64,000 nt of DNA from Shinella sp032095155 (GCF_049199905.1 NZ_JBLZPK010000014.1:124001-188000), one strand, 5' to 3'; counted from the first letter of the stretch, positions 21,558-31,102 are shown. Numbers and translations: made by a program. Notes: generated by a model from the sequence alone, not told the origin.

Positions 21558-23516
21558 ATGAGCATCCCCTTCCGTCATCCCGGCCTCTGGTCGCGGCGCT
21601 CGAAGCGGTTGGCGTTGCTCACCTTTGCGGTCGTGGCCCTTGTTTCCGCGCTGGCGCAGCTGCCCGGCTGGTCGCTCGCCGATCTGCGTGCTTTCGACTA
21701 TCTCTCGACGATCGACACGCCGAGCCCGCCCAAGGACAGCCCGATCATCGTTGCGATCGACGAACCGTCGCTGGCCGAGATCAATGCGCAGTGGCCCTGG
21801 CCGCGCGAGCTGCATGCGCGCCTCATCGAAAGCCTGCGCAAGGCAGGCGCAACCGCCATCGGACTCGACATCATCTTCGCCGAGCCCTCCAACCCCGCCT
21901 CCGACGCAGCGCTGGCAGGGGCCATCGGCCCGGATGTCGTTCTGGCGGGGGATGAAAGCACGATCGTCACGCCGCAGGCCGACCAGCTGCTGCGCACCAC
22001 GCCGCTGCCAGCCTTCACCGAAGCGGGGGCCGTGACCGGCATCGCCTCCATCGCGCTCGGCGGCGACGGGGTTTTCCGGGACCTGCCGCGCTATGAAGAC
22101 GGCTTTGCGATGTCGCTTGCCCGCGTCGCCGGCCGCAAGAGCGTGTCGCCCGAGGGCCGGCTGCTGCAATCCTTCGGCCCCTCGCGCAGCTATCCGACAG
22201 TCTCCTACTACCAGGCGCTCGATCCGGAGAGCATGCTGCCGAAGGATACGTTCAAGGGCCGGGTGGTGATCGTCGGGCTCAGCCTGCAGAATGCGCCGGT
22301 CATCAATTCGGGCGGTGCGGACGCCTTCGCCACCTCCTATACCGTACATACCGGCCGGCTTGTGCCGGGCGCGGAAATCCAGGCGACCATCTTCGACAAT
22401 CTAACGGCAGGCGCAGCCATCCGGCAGGACGGCACACCTTTCGCAATCGCGGCGATCACCCTTGCCGCTTTGCTGTCGGCGCTCTTCGTGCGCCGCGCGA
22501 CGCGCTGGGAGACGGCGGCGCTCAGCCTCTTTGCCACGCTGCTCATCGGCTTCCTCAGCTTCGCGCTCATCCGCGAGGCAAACCTCTTCATTTCGCCCGT
22601 CGGCCCTACACTCGCGCTGCTTTTCGTCGCCGTTGGACAGACCGCGTTCGACTACGCTGAAGAGCGTCGGCAGCGGCGCGAGATCGTGCGTGCTTTCTCG
22701 CAATATCTTTCGCCAGCCCTCGTCGAGCGGCTGGCGCGCGATCCCTCGCAGCTGAAACTCGGCGGCGAGCGGCGCACGCTGTCGATCCTGTTTTGCGACG
22801 TGCGCGGTTTCACCACCATCGCCGAGGCGCTGAAGGACGATCCGGAGCAGCTGACGACGCTGATCAACCGGCTGCTCACCCCCCTTTCCGATATCGTGCT
22901 GAAGCATGGCGGCACGATCGACAAATATATCGGCGATTGCCTGATGGCCTTTTGGAATGCGCCGCTCGACGATGACGAGCATGCCCGCCATGCGGTCGCG
23001 GCGGCGCTCGACATGCTGGAGGCCATGACAGCGCTCAATGCCGAACTTCGCGCGGAAGCGGCGGCCGCGGGGACACCCTATCACATGCTGCGCATCGGCA
23101 TCGGCATCAATACGGGCGACTGCGTGGTCGGCAATATGGGCTCCTCGCAACGCTTCGACTATTCCGTGCTGGGCGACGCCGTGAACCTCGCCTCCCGCCT
23201 TGAGGGCGCGTCAAAGACCTATGGCGTGCCGCTGCTGATCGGCGAACGTACGGCAGAGCTCACTGACGAGCACTTTGCCGTGCTCGAACTCGACCGCATC
23301 ACAGTGAAAGGCCGGACTGCCGCCGCACCCGTCTTCACCGCCGTGCGCAGCCTGCCGGACGTGGCGAAAGCCACCCATGCCCGTTTCATCGAGGATAAAT
23401 ATGCCGGCCGCCTGACGGCCGACGACGCGGCCTTCGATGCGCTTTCGGAGGCAAGCCCGGTGCTGGCGCCCTACTATGAAACGATTCGCGCCGCGCAATT
23501 TGCCGGCGGCGCGTGA
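21558..23516 (+). CDS. CHASE2-domain class III adenylate/guanylate cyclase
   Basis: A 652-residue protein. There is one membrane segment near residues 17-40, then an extracytoplasmic CHASE2 sensor domain (residues about 40-300, with IIVAIDEPSLAEINAQWPWPRELHA and AIGLDIIFAEPS). Three more hydrophobic segments lie around 300-390, and a cytoplasmic class III cyclase domain from about 420. The catalytic domain keeps both metal Asp residues (SILFCDVRGFTTI and KYIGDCLMAFW), the adenine-specifying Lys (DKYIGD), and the transition-state Asn and Arg (GDAVNLASRLEG). The second base-specifying site is Ser (DYSVLGD), close to the Thr of class IIIb adenylate cyclases. It probably makes cAMP in response to a periplasmic signal. 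The ATG at 21558 follows CTGGGAG. It ends 3 bases from hutC, tail to tail. Confidence 0.9.
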   Translation: MSIPFRHPGLWSRRSKRLALLTFAVVALVSALAQLPGWSLADLRAFDYLSTIDTPSPPKDSPIIVAIDEPSLAEINAQWPWPRELHARLIESLRKAGATAIGLDIIFAEPSNPASDAALAGAIGPDVVLAGDESTIVTPQADQLLRTTPLPAFTEAGAVTGIASIALGGDGVFRDLPRYEDGFAMSLARVAGRKSVSPEGRLLQSFGPSRSYPTVSYYQALDPESMLPKDTFKGRVVIVGLSLQNAPVINSGGADAFATSYTVHTGRLVPGAEIQATIFDNLTAGAAIRQDGTPFAIAAITLAALLSALFVRRATRWETAALSLFATLLIGFLSFALIREANLFISPVGPTLALLFVAVGQTAFDYAEERRQRREIVRAFSQYLSPALVERLARDPSQLKLGGERRTLSILFCDVRGFTTIAEALKDDPEQLTTLINRLLTPLSDIVLKHGGTIDKYIGDCLMAFWNAPLDDDEHARHAVAAALDMLEAMTALNAELRAEAAAAGTPYHMLRIGIGINTGDCVVGNMGSSQRFDYSVLGDAVNLASRLEGASKTYGVPLLIGERTAELTDEHFAVLELDRITVKGRTAAAPVFTAVRSLPDVAKATHARFIEDKYAGRLTADDAAFDALSEASPVLAPYYETIRAAQFAGGA

Positions 23517-23519
23517 GGC

Positions 23520-24326
23520 TCAGACGGCCTGCTTGGGATGGCTCGGGGCGAATTCGGCGACGAGTTCGTGTTTCTCGCCGGGATAGGTCAGCCGCACATG
23601 CGTGATGTAGACGCCGCCGCTCCAGGTGCGGCGCTCGACGACGAGGCAGGGCGTGCCGGGTGCGATCGCCAGAAGCTCGGCGGTGCGGGCATCGGCGCCG
23701 ACCGCGCGGATACGGTGTTCGGCGGCACTCCACGGCACCTGGCTGATCAGCCAGGCCCCCGGCGCGGTGTCCTCGAAACTCTCGTTTGCGGCGTCAGGTA
23801 CCGCCGCGAGGTTGATAAGGCGCTCCTCCAGGCAGAAGGGTTGAGCACCGGCATAATGCAAAGCGGAAATCTCGACGAGGCGGGCCTGTTCGGCGAGTTC
23901 CATCAGGCGACGGTCGGCCGCCTTGGCGGCACGGCTCAGCCGCACGCGCCGCTCGTAACGGTAGGGCAAACCAAGCGATTCGACTTCGAGTCGGATATCG
24001 TGGATTTCCAGCACGGCGGACTGGGCATGCGGATGCGTGACATAGCTGCCAGACTTGCGGCGGCGCTCGATCAAGCCGCGCTTGACGAGCTCGGTGATCG
24101 CCTTGTTCACCGTCATGCGCGAGCATTGATACTGCTCGGTCAGCTCGTGCTCGAAGGGGATGCGATGGCCCGGCGGCCACTCGCCCGACAGGATCTTGCC
24201 CTCCACATCCTCCAGGATGCGGCGGTGCAGCGAGGGCTCCTTGGCCTCGACCACGCTTTTGTCCTCGTCGGTGGAAATGGTCGCCTCCGGCTTGCCGGGC
24301 GCGGAATCGCCCGGTGGCAAAGTCAT
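23520..24326 (-). CDS. hutC: HutC, GntR-family histidine-utilisation repressor
   Basis: A 268-residue regulator. After a disordered 35-residue N-terminus comes a GntR winged helix (LHRRILEDVEGKILSGEWPPG, ELTEQYQCSRMTVNKAITELV, RKSGSYV). A UTRA effector domain follows (RYERRVRLSRAAKA to TYPGEKHELVAEF), which in HutC binds urocanate and releases DNA. It is the second gene of a leftward hutF-hutC operon, 19 bases after hutF, beside the divergent hutIHGUD operon. Palindromes in the shared promoter region (25711-25777) are likely its operators. The ATG at 24326 gives the normal length. Confidence 0.9.
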   Translation of the reverse strand: MTLPPGDSAPGKPEATISTDEDKSVVEAKEPSLHRRILEDVEGKILSGEWPPGHRIPFEHELTEQYQCSRMTVNKAITELVKRGLIERRRKSGSYVTHPHAQSAVLEIHDIRLEVESLGLPYRYERRVRLSRAAKAADRRLMELAEQARLVEISALHYAGAQPFCLEERLINLAAVPDAANESFEDTAPGAWLISQVPWSAAEHRIRAVGADARTAELLAIAPGTPCLVVERRTWSGGVYITHVRLTYPGEKHELVAEFAPSHPKQAV

Positions 24327-24345
24327 AACGTCTTTCAAGGCGGGC

Positions 24346-25692
24346 TCAAGCCTCGGCCAGCGCCCGCATGGTCGCGGTGAAGCGCCGGCCAATCGCCGCG
24401 CGCGCCACGTGGCGGCCGCCCTCCACCTGCTTGCGGCCATGAACCCAGACGCAATCGACCTCGGCGCCATTGGCGAAGATCCAGCCGTCGAGCAGCGCAT
24501 CGCTCTCGAGATCGAGGCCGTGGCGGGCCTTCACGCTGACAAAATCGGCGACGTTACCTGCCGCGATGCCCGTTTCGGCACCAAGGGCGGCGGCACCACC
24601 GATCAGTGCGCCGTCGAAGAGCGCGCGGCCCGTCGAGCCGCCCGGTGCGGCCAGCACGTTGCGGGCGCGGTGGAAGAGGCGCTGCGAATATTCGAGTTGG
24701 CGCAGTTCATCCGGCAGGCCGATCAGCACATTCGAATCCGAGCCGACACCATAACGGCCGCCGGCCGCGAAGAAATCCGGCGCCGGGAAGGTGCCGTCGC
24801 CAAGATTGGCCTCGGTTATCGGGCAAAGGCCGGCAATGGCACCGGCTTCAGCCATGCCGCGCGTCTCGGCTTCCGTCATATGCGTGGCGTGGATGAAGCA
24901 CCAGCGGCCGTCGACCGTCTGGTTGTCCAACAGCCATTCGACCGGGCGATGGCCGGACCAGGCGATGCTGTCCTCCACTTCCTTCACCTGTTCAGAAATG
25001 TGGATATGAACAGGCGTGTCGCCGGCCATGGCGACGACGTCGGTCAGCTCCTCCGGCGTGACGGCGCGCAGGCTGTGCGGCGCGACGCCCGTGATGCCTT
25101 CCGGCAGCGCATTCGTCAGGGACCGGCAGCGCTCCAGCAGGCGGCCGTAGGATTGGCGGTCGTTGATGAAGCGGCGCTGCCCCTCGCCCGGCGCCGTACC
25201 GCCGAAGCCGGCATGGGCGTAGAAGACCGGCAGCAGTGTCAGCGCAATACCCGTCGCCGAGGCGGCCGATGCGATGCGCGCGGCCATCTCGGCGATATCG
25301 CCATAGTGCCCGCCATCCTTGTCATGATGCAGATAGTGGAACTCGCCGACGCGGGTGAAACCGGCTTCGAGCATTTCCACATAGAGCTGGCCGGCGACGG
25401 CCTCGACATCGTCGGGCGTCATGGACAGCGCGAAACGGTACATGACATTGCGCCAGCTCCAGAACGAATCGCTGCCGGGGCCGCGCATTTCCGCAAGGCC
25501 CGCCATGCCGCGCTGGAAGGCGTGGCTGTGCAGGTTCGGCATGCCCGCGACGATCGTGTCGTGGCGCTCGTCGCCAGCTGCTGCGGCCTTGCCCGTTTCC
25601 AATGCCGCGATGCGGCCGCCGTCGAGGCTGATCCGCACGTCCTTCGCCCAGCCGCCCGTGAGCAGCGCCTGTTTTGCGTGAATAACGACCAT
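24346..25692 (-). CDS. hutF: Formimidoylglutamate deiminase
   Basis: A 448-residue amidohydrolase-superfamily enzyme that converts N-formimino-L-glutamate to N-formyl-L-glutamate and ammonia. Metal-binding motifs are visible: NLHSHAFQRGMAG, VHIHISEQ, FIHATHMTEAE and GVGSDSNVLI. The start is the ATG at 25692. Together with the hutG-type deformylase on the other strand, it shows that the cell uses the five-step route from histidine to glutamate and formate, not the four-step formamide route. It leads the hutF-hutC transcript and shares a promoter region with hutI. Confidence 0.92.
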   Translation of the reverse strand: MVVIHAKQALLTGGWAKDVRISLDGGRIAALETGKAAAAGDERHDTIVAGMPNLHSHAFQRGMAGLAEMRGPGSDSFWSWRNVMYRFALSMTPDDVEAVAGQLYVEMLEAGFTRVGEFHYLHHDKDGGHYGDIAEMAARIASAASATGIALTLLPVFYAHAGFGGTAPGEGQRRFINDRQSYGRLLERCRSLTNALPEGITGVAPHSLRAVTPEELTDVVAMAGDTPVHIHISEQVKEVEDSIAWSGHRPVEWLLDNQTVDGRWCFIHATHMTEAETRGMAEAGAIAGLCPITEANLGDGTFPAPDFFAAGGRYGVGSDSNVLIGLPDELRQLEYSQRLFHRARNVLAAPGGSTGRALFDGALIGGAAALGAETGIAAGNVADFVSVKARHGLDLESDALLDGWIFANGAEVDCVWVHGRKQVEGGRHVARAAIGRRFTATMRALAEA

Positions 25693-25710
25693 GGCCCGTC
25701 TCCCTCTCCC

Positions 25711-25777
25711 GATTGCATACAATCGACGCCGCCGTTCAAAAATGGCTCTTGCGTCCCTTTCGATTATGTATATACAT
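25711..25777. promoter_or_regulatory. Shared hut promoter region with HutC-operator-like palindromes
   Basis: Between divergent hutF and hutI. ATGTATATACAT at 25766-25777 is a perfect 12-base palindrome containing TGTA-N2-TACA, the core reported for HutC sites. A second inverted repeat, GATTG-CATA-CAATC, lies at 25711-25724. One site near each start would let HutC control both operons. Confidence 0.6.
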
Positions 25778-25807
25778 TATCCCCATCACAGGGAAGAGGC
25801 AATCACC

Positions 25808-27031
25808 ATGACGGCAACGGAAAAGGACACGGCCCGCGTCTGGCGCAATGCACGGCTCGCGACGCTCAAGGAAAGCCTGCCGGGTCTCGGCATCGTCGAG
25901 AACGGCGCCATTGCGGTGGTTGACGGCCGCATCGCCTATGCCGGCCCCGAGGCCGATCTTCCCGCCGAATTTTCCGCTGCCGAAAGCGTGGATTGCGAAG
26001 GCCGCTGGATCACCCCCGGCCTCGTCGATTGCCACACCCACCTCGTCCATGCCGGCGACCGCGCCCATGAATTTGAACTGCGCCTTGCCGGCGCCTCCTA
26101 TGAGGAGATCGCGCGGGCCGGCGGCGGTATCGTCTCCTCCGTCAAGGCCTTGCGGGAAGCGAGCGAGGACGATCTCGTGCGCCAGACGCTGCCGCGCCTC
26201 GATGCGCTGATGTCAGAGGGCGTGACGACGGTCGAGCTGAAATCCGGCTACGGCCTCGACACGGAAAACGAATTGAAATCGCTGCGCGCCGCCCGTCGCG
26301 TCGCCGATGAGCGCGACATCACCGTGCGCACCACCTTCCTCGGGGCGCATGCGCTGCCGCCGGAAATGAAGGGCGACAAGACCGCCTATATCGACAAGGT
26401 CGTGGGCGAGATGCTGCCCGCCGTCGCAGCCGAGGGCCTTGCCGACGCCGTCGACGGGTTCTGCGAGGGCATTGCCTTCTCGACCGATGAAATGAAGCGG
26501 GTCTTCGATGCCGCCAAGGCGCATGGCCTGCCGGTGAAACTGCATGCCGACCAGCTTTCCAACCTGCATGGCGCAGCGCTTGCCGCCGAGTATGGCGCGC
26601 TTTCGGCCGACCACCTTGAATATACCGACGATGCGGGTGCGGCCGCCATGGCCAAGGCCGGCACCGTCGCCGTCATCCTGCCCGGCGCCTTCTACTTCAT
26701 CCGCGAAACCAGGAAGCCGCCGATCGATCTTTTCCGCAAGCACGGCGTGAAAATGGCCGTCGCCACCGACAGCAATCCCGGCACCTCGCCGCTGACCTCC
26801 CTCCTCCTCACCATGAACATGGCCGCAACCCTCTTCGGCATGACCGTCGAGGAATGCATCGCCGGCACGACGCGCGAAGCCGCGCGCGCGCTCGGCCTGG
26901 TCGATGAGGTGGGGACGCTGGAGGCTGGAAAGTGGGCCGATTTCGTCCTCTGGGACATCGGCCGGCCGGCGGAACTGGTCTATCGCATGGGCTTCAATCC
27001 CATGTTTGCCCGGATCCGCAGCGGACATTGA
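25808..27031 (+). CDS. hutI: Imidazolonepropionase
   Basis: A 407-residue amidohydrolase. It hydrolyses 4-imidazolone-5-propanoate to N-formimino-L-glutamate, the third step of histidine breakdown. Visible motifs are DCHTHLVHAGDRAHEF (metal His pair), the substrate segment TVELKSGYGLDTENELK, the metal His in KLHADQLSN, the catalytic region SADHLEYT, and ATDSNPGTSP with the metal Asp. The ATG at 25808 follows GAAGAGG at a good distance, whereas the longer upstream frame crosses the operator. It is the first gene of the rightward hutI-H-G-U-D operon. Confidence 0.94.
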   Translation: MTATEKDTARVWRNARLATLKESLPGLGIVENGAIAVVDGRIAYAGPEADLPAEFSAAESVDCEGRWITPGLVDCHTHLVHAGDRAHEFELRLAGASYEEIARAGGGIVSSVKALREASEDDLVRQTLPRLDALMSEGVTTVELKSGYGLDTENELKSLRAARRVADERDITVRTTFLGAHALPPEMKGDKTAYIDKVVGEMLPAVAAEGLADAVDGFCEGIAFSTDEMKRVFDAAKAHGLPVKLHADQLSNLHGAALAAEYGALSADHLEYTDDAGAAAMAKAGTVAVILPGAFYFIRETRKPPIDLFRKHGVKMAVATDSNPGTSPLTSLLLTMNMAATLFGMTVEECIAGTTREAARALGLVDEVGTLEAGKWADFVLWDIGRPAELVYRMGFNPMFARIRSGH

Positions 27032-27071
27032 TCAATCTTTGCGCAGCCGAGCGCTGCATCGGGGAATAAAC

Positions 27072-28607
27072 ATGACGATCACGCTTCACCCGGGCTCCGT
27101 GCCCCTGAAAACCCTTGAAACCATCTACTGGACCGGCGAAGCCACCAGGCTCGACGCATCCTTCGACGCCGGCATCGAAAAGGCCGCCGCCCGCATCGCG
27201 GAAATCGCCGCCGGCGACGCGCCGGTCTACGGCATCAACACCGGCTTCGGCAAACTCGCCTCCATCAAGATCGCGCCCGCCGATGTCGCCACGCTCCAGC
27301 GCAACCTGATCCTGTCGCATTGCTGCGGCGTCGGCAAACCGCTGTCGGAAAACATCGTGCGCCTCATCATGGCGCTGAAGCTGATCTCGCTCGGCCGCGG
27401 CGCTTCCGGCGTGCGTATCGAGATCGTCCGTCTTCTCGAGGCCATGCAGGCCAAGGGCGTCATCCCGGTCATCCCGGAACAGGGCTCCGTCGGCGCTTCC
27501 GGTGACCTCGCACCGCTCGCCCATATGGCCGCGGCAATGCTCGGCGAAGGTGAAGCCTTCTATGCCGGCGAACGCCTGCGCGGCGGCGAAGCCCTCGCCA
27601 AGGCGGGCCTGAAGCCCGTCGTTCTCGCCGCCAAGGAAGGCCTTGCCCTCATCAACGGCACGCAGGTTTCCACCGCGCTGGCGCTCGCCGGTCTGTTCCG
27701 TGCGCACCGCGCCGCCCAGGCCGCCCTCGTCACCGGCGCCCTCTCCACCGACGCCGCGATGGGCTCCTCCGCACCCTTCCATCCCGATATCCACACGCTG
27801 CGCGGCCACCAGGGCCAGATCGACGCCGCCGCCGCGCTTCGCGCGCTGCTTTCCGGCTCCGTCATTCGTGACAGCCACATCACCGGCGACGAGCGCGTGC
27901 AGGATCCCTATTGCATCCGCTGCCAGCCGCAGGTCGACGGCGCCTGCCTCGATCTCCTGCGCTCGGCTGCCCGCACGCTCGAAATCGAAGCCAATGCCGT
28001 CACCGATAACCCGCTCGTCCTCTCAGACAACAGCGTCGTCTCGGGCGGCAATTTCCACGCCGAACCCGTCGCCTTCGCCGCCGACCAGATCGCCATCGCC
28101 GTCTGCGAAGTCGGTGCGATCGCGCAGCGCCGCATCGCGCTGCTCGTCGATCCGGCGCTGTCCTTCGGCCTGCCGGCCTTCCTCGCCAAGAAGCCGGGCC
28201 TCAATTCCGGCCTGATGATCGCGGAAGTCACCTCGGCGGCGCTGATGAGCGAAAACAAGCAGATGGCGCATCCGGCCTCTGTCGACTCGACACCGACCTC
28301 CGCCAACCAGGAAGACCATGTCTCCATGGCCTGCCACGGCGCCCGTCGCCTGCTGCGCATGACGGAAAACCTTTCCGCAATCGTCGGCATCGAAGCGCTT
28401 GCCGCAGCCCAGGGCATCGAGTTCCGCGCCCCGCTCGTCACCAGCCCGGAACTGCAGAAGGTCATCGCGGCACTGCGCACCGTCGTCGCCACGCTGGAAG
28501 AGGACCGCTACATGGCGCCGGACCTCGCGAGCGCCGGCACCTTCGTCACCTCGGGTGCGCTGGCCGCTTCGGTCTCCAAGGGCATCCTGCCGGTGCTGGG
28601 GGCATAA
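27072..28607 (+). CDS. hutH: Histidine ammonia-lyase
   Basis: A 511-residue enzyme that removes ammonia from L-histidine to give urocanate, the first step of the pathway. The MIO electrophile forms from Ala-Ser-Gly in GSVGASGDLAPLAHM. Other family blocks are VYGINTGFGKLA, GAQVST-type LINGTQVSTALAL, RVQDPYCIRCQPQV and ANQEDHVSMACHGARR. It starts at the ATG at 27072, 40 bases after hutI. Its stop is one base before the hutG start codon. Length is normal for the family, and the protein appears intact. Confidence 0.95.
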   Translation: MTITLHPGSVPLKTLETIYWTGEATRLDASFDAGIEKAAARIAEIAAGDAPVYGINTGFGKLASIKIAPADVATLQRNLILSHCCGVGKPLSENIVRLIMALKLISLGRGASGVRIEIVRLLEAMQAKGVIPVIPEQGSVGASGDLAPLAHMAAAMLGEGEAFYAGERLRGGEALAKAGLKPVVLAAKEGLALINGTQVSTALALAGLFRAHRAAQAALVTGALSTDAAMGSSAPFHPDIHTLRGHQGQIDAAAALRALLSGSVIRDSHITGDERVQDPYCIRCQPQVDGACLDLLRSAARTLEIEANAVTDNPLVLSDNSVVSGGNFHAEPVAFAADQIAIAVCEVGAIAQRRIALLVDPALSFGLPAFLAKKPGLNSGLMIAEVTSAALMSENKQMAHPASVDSTPTSANQEDHVSMACHGARRLLRMTENLSAIVGIEALAAAQGIEFRAPLVTSPELQKVIAALRTVVATLEEDRYMAPDLASAGTFVTSGALAASVSKGILPVLGA

Positions 28608-28608
28608 G

Positions 28609-29409
28609 GTGGCGGTCTTCGAAACCCATCAGGGCACCTCGCCCGTCATTCTCGCCTTCCCGCATACCGGCACGGATGTCCCGGCCGATATCTGGGCGCG
28701 CCTTGATGACAACGGCCGCATCCTTGCCGATACGGACTGGCATATCGAACGCCTCTATGACGGCCTGCTTCCCAACGTGACGACCGTGCGCGCCACGTTC
28801 CACCGCTATGTCATCGACGCCAACCGGGATCCCGAAGGCGTCAGCCTGTATCCCGGCCAGAACACGACGGGCCTCGTTCCGGAAACGGATTTCGACGGCA
28901 CGCCGATCTGGAAGGATGGCGAGGCACCGACCGAAGCCGACATCGCCTATCGGCTCGCCGATTTCCACGCGCCCTACCACGCGGCCCTCGCCGCCGAAAT
29001 CGAGCGCGTGAAGGCGATCCACGGCGTGGCGATCCTCTACGATTGCCACTCGATCCGCTCGCTGATCCCCTTCCTGTTCGAAGGCCGGCTGCCGGATTTC
29101 AACGTCGGCACCGATATGGGCCGCACGTGCGACAAGGCGATCGAAACGGCGACCTACGAGGTCTGCGCTTCGGCCGAAGGTTACACCAGCATCCTCAACG
29201 GCCGCTTCAAGGGCGGCTGGACGACACGCCACTATGGCAAGCCGGAGACCGGCGTGCACGCGATCCAGATGGAGCTTGCACAGGTCAGCCACCTTGCCAC
29301 GGAGGTTCCGCCCTTCGATCTCGACGAGACGAAGGCCGCAAAGCTCCGCATTCCTCTCAAAGACATCCTGCAACGCATCGAGGCGCTTGCCTCCACCCTG
29401 ACACGCTGA
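28609..29409 (+). CDS. hutG: N-formylglutamate deformylase
   Basis: A 266-residue N-formylglutamate amidohydrolase family protein that releases formate and L-glutamate from N-formylglutamate, the last step here. The family features are ILAFPHTGTDVP at the N-terminus, TFHRYVIDANRDPEG, ILYDCHSIRS and a C-terminal IQMELAQVSHL with the conserved Glu. The start is GTG at 28609, one base after the hutH stop, so translation is coupled. It acts on the product of HutF. Confidence 0.92.
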   Translation: MAVFETHQGTSPVILAFPHTGTDVPADIWARLDDNGRILADTDWHIERLYDGLLPNVTTVRATFHRYVIDANRDPEGVSLYPGQNTTGLVPETDFDGTPIWKDGEAPTEADIAYRLADFHAPYHAALAAEIERVKAIHGVAILYDCHSIRSLIPFLFEGRLPDFNVGTDMGRTCDKAIETATYEVCASAEGYTSILNGRFKGGWTTRHYGKPETGVHAIQMELAQVSHLATEVPPFDLDETKAAKLRIPLKDILQRIEALASTLTR

Positions 29410-29425
29410 ACCGGGAGAACAGCCA

Positions 29426-31102
29426 ATGACCGCCAATCCTCGCCACAACATCCGCGACGTGCGCGCCGCCACCGGCACCGAACTGACCGCCAAGAGCTGG
29501 ATGACCGAAGCGCCGCTGCGCATGCTCATGAACAACCTCGATCCGAACGTTGCGGAAAACCCGCATGAACTGGTCGTCTATGGCGGCATCGGCCGCGCTG
29601 CCCGCACCTGGGCGGATTTCGACAAGATCGTCGCCTCGCTGCGCGATCTCGAAGAAAACGAGACGCTGGTCGTGCAGTCCGGCAAGCCCGTCGGCATTTT
29701 TCGCACGCACAAGGATGCCCCGCGCGTCCTGATCGCCAACTCCAACCTCGTGCCGCACTGGGCGACCTGGGATCATTTCAACGAGCTGGATAAGAAGGGC
29801 CTTGCCATGTACGGCCAGATGACGGCCGGCTCGTGGATCTATATCGGCAGCCAAGGCATCGTTCAGGGTACCTACGAGACCTTCGTGGAGGCCGGCCGCC
29901 AGCATTATAATGGCGACCTCAAGGGCAAGTGGGTGCTGACCGGCGGCCTCGGCGGCATGGGCGGCGCCCAGCCGCTCGCCGCTGTCATGGCCGGCGCCTC
30001 GTGCCTTGCCGTCGAGTGCAACCCGGACTCGATCGAGTTCCGCCTGCGCACCCGCTACATCGACGAAAAGGCCGAGACGCTCGACGAGGCGCTGGCGATG
30101 ATCGACCGCTGGACGAAGGCCGGTGAAGCCAAGTCCGTCGGCCTGCTTGGCAACGCCGCCGAAATCCTGCCGGAAATGGTCCGTCGCGGCATTCGCCCCG
30201 ACATGGTCACCGACCAGACGTCTGCCCACGACCCGATCAACGGCTATCTGCCGAAGGGCTGGACGATGGCTCAGTGGAAGGAAAAGCGCGAAAGCGACCC
30301 GAAGGCCGTCGAAAAGGCCGCCCGCGCCTCCATGCGCGAGCATGTCGAGGCGATGATCGCCTTCCAGGACATGGGCATCCCGACCTTCGACTACGGCAAC
30401 AACATCCGCCAGGTCGCCAAGGAAGAAGGCCTGGAAAACGCCTTCGCCTTCCCCGGCTTCGTGCCGGCCTATATCCGCCCGCTGTTCTGCCGCGGCATCG
30501 GTCCGTTCCGCTGGGCTGCGCTTTCGGGCGATCCGGAAGATATCCGCAAGACCGACGCCAAGGTCAAGGAACTGCTGCCTGACAACAAGCACCTGCACAA
30601 CTGGCTCGACATGGCCGCCGAACGCATCGCCTTCCAGGGCCTGCCGGCACGCATCTGCTGGGTCGGCCTCGGTGATCGTCATCGCCTCGGCCTCGCCTTC
30701 AACGAGATGGTCAGGAACGGCGAGCTCAAGGCCCCGATCGTCATCGGCCGCGACCATCTCGACTCCGGCTCCGTCGCCTCGCCGAACCGCGAGACGGAAT
30801 CGATGAAGGACGGTTCGGACGCCGTGTCGGACTGGCCGCTGCTCAACGCGCTCCTCAACACCGCCTCTGGCGCGACCTGGGTGTCGCTCCACCACGGCGG
30901 CGGCGTCGGCATGGGCTTCTCGCAGCATTCGGGCGTCGTCATCTGCGCCGATGGCACGGATGCGGCCGCCGAACGCCTCAGCCGCGTGCTGTGGAACGAC
31001 CCGGCAACGGGCGTCATGCGACACGCCGATGCGGGCTACGACATCGCGCTCGATTGCGCGAAGGAAAAGGGCCTGCGCCTGCCGGGTATCCTGGGCAACT
31101 GA
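29426..31102 (+). CDS. hutU: Urocanate hydratase
   Basis: A 558-residue urocanase that adds water to urocanate to give 4-imidazolone-5-propanoate, using tightly bound NAD+ as an electrophile. Clear blocks are YGGIGRAARTW, the NAD-binding GGLGGMGGAQPLA, VTDQTSAHDPINGYLP, DYGNNIRQVA, the conserved Cys segment IRPLFCRGIGPFRW, and SLHHGGGVGMGFSQHSG. It starts at the ATG at 29426, 16 bases after hutG. The stop overlaps the hutD start (TGATG). It appears intact. Confidence 0.95.
   Translation: MTANPRHNIRDVRAATGTELTAKSWMTEAPLRMLMNNLDPNVAENPHELVVYGGIGRAARTWADFDKIVASLRDLEENETLVVQSGKPVGIFRTHKDAPRVLIANSNLVPHWATWDHFNELDKKGLAMYGQMTAGSWIYIGSQGIVQGTYETFVEAGRQHYNGDLKGKWVLTGGLGGMGGAQPLAAVMAGASCLAVECNPDSIEFRLRTRYIDEKAETLDEALAMIDRWTKAGEAKSVGLLGNAAEILPEMVRRGIRPDMVTDQTSAHDPINGYLPKGWTMAQWKEKRESDPKAVEKAARASMREHVEAMIAFQDMGIPTFDYGNNIRQVAKEEGLENAFAFPGFVPAYIRPLFCRGIGPFRWAALSGDPEDIRKTDAKVKELLPDNKHLHNWLDMAAERIAFQGLPARICWVGLGDRHRLGLAFNEMVRNGELKAPIVIGRDHLDSGSVASPNRETESMKDGSDAVSDWPLLNALLNTASGATWVSLHHGGGVGMGFSQHSGVVICADGTDAAAERLSRVLWNDPATGVMRHADAGYDIALDCAKEKGLRLPGILGN

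Noticed and set aside
20834..23516. Calling the cyclase/effector pair a canonical Pycsar locus
   Set aside because: The genes are divergent, not in one operon. The cyclase has a periplasmic CHASE2 sensor and an adenine-type Lys, unlike the compact soluble PycC enzymes.
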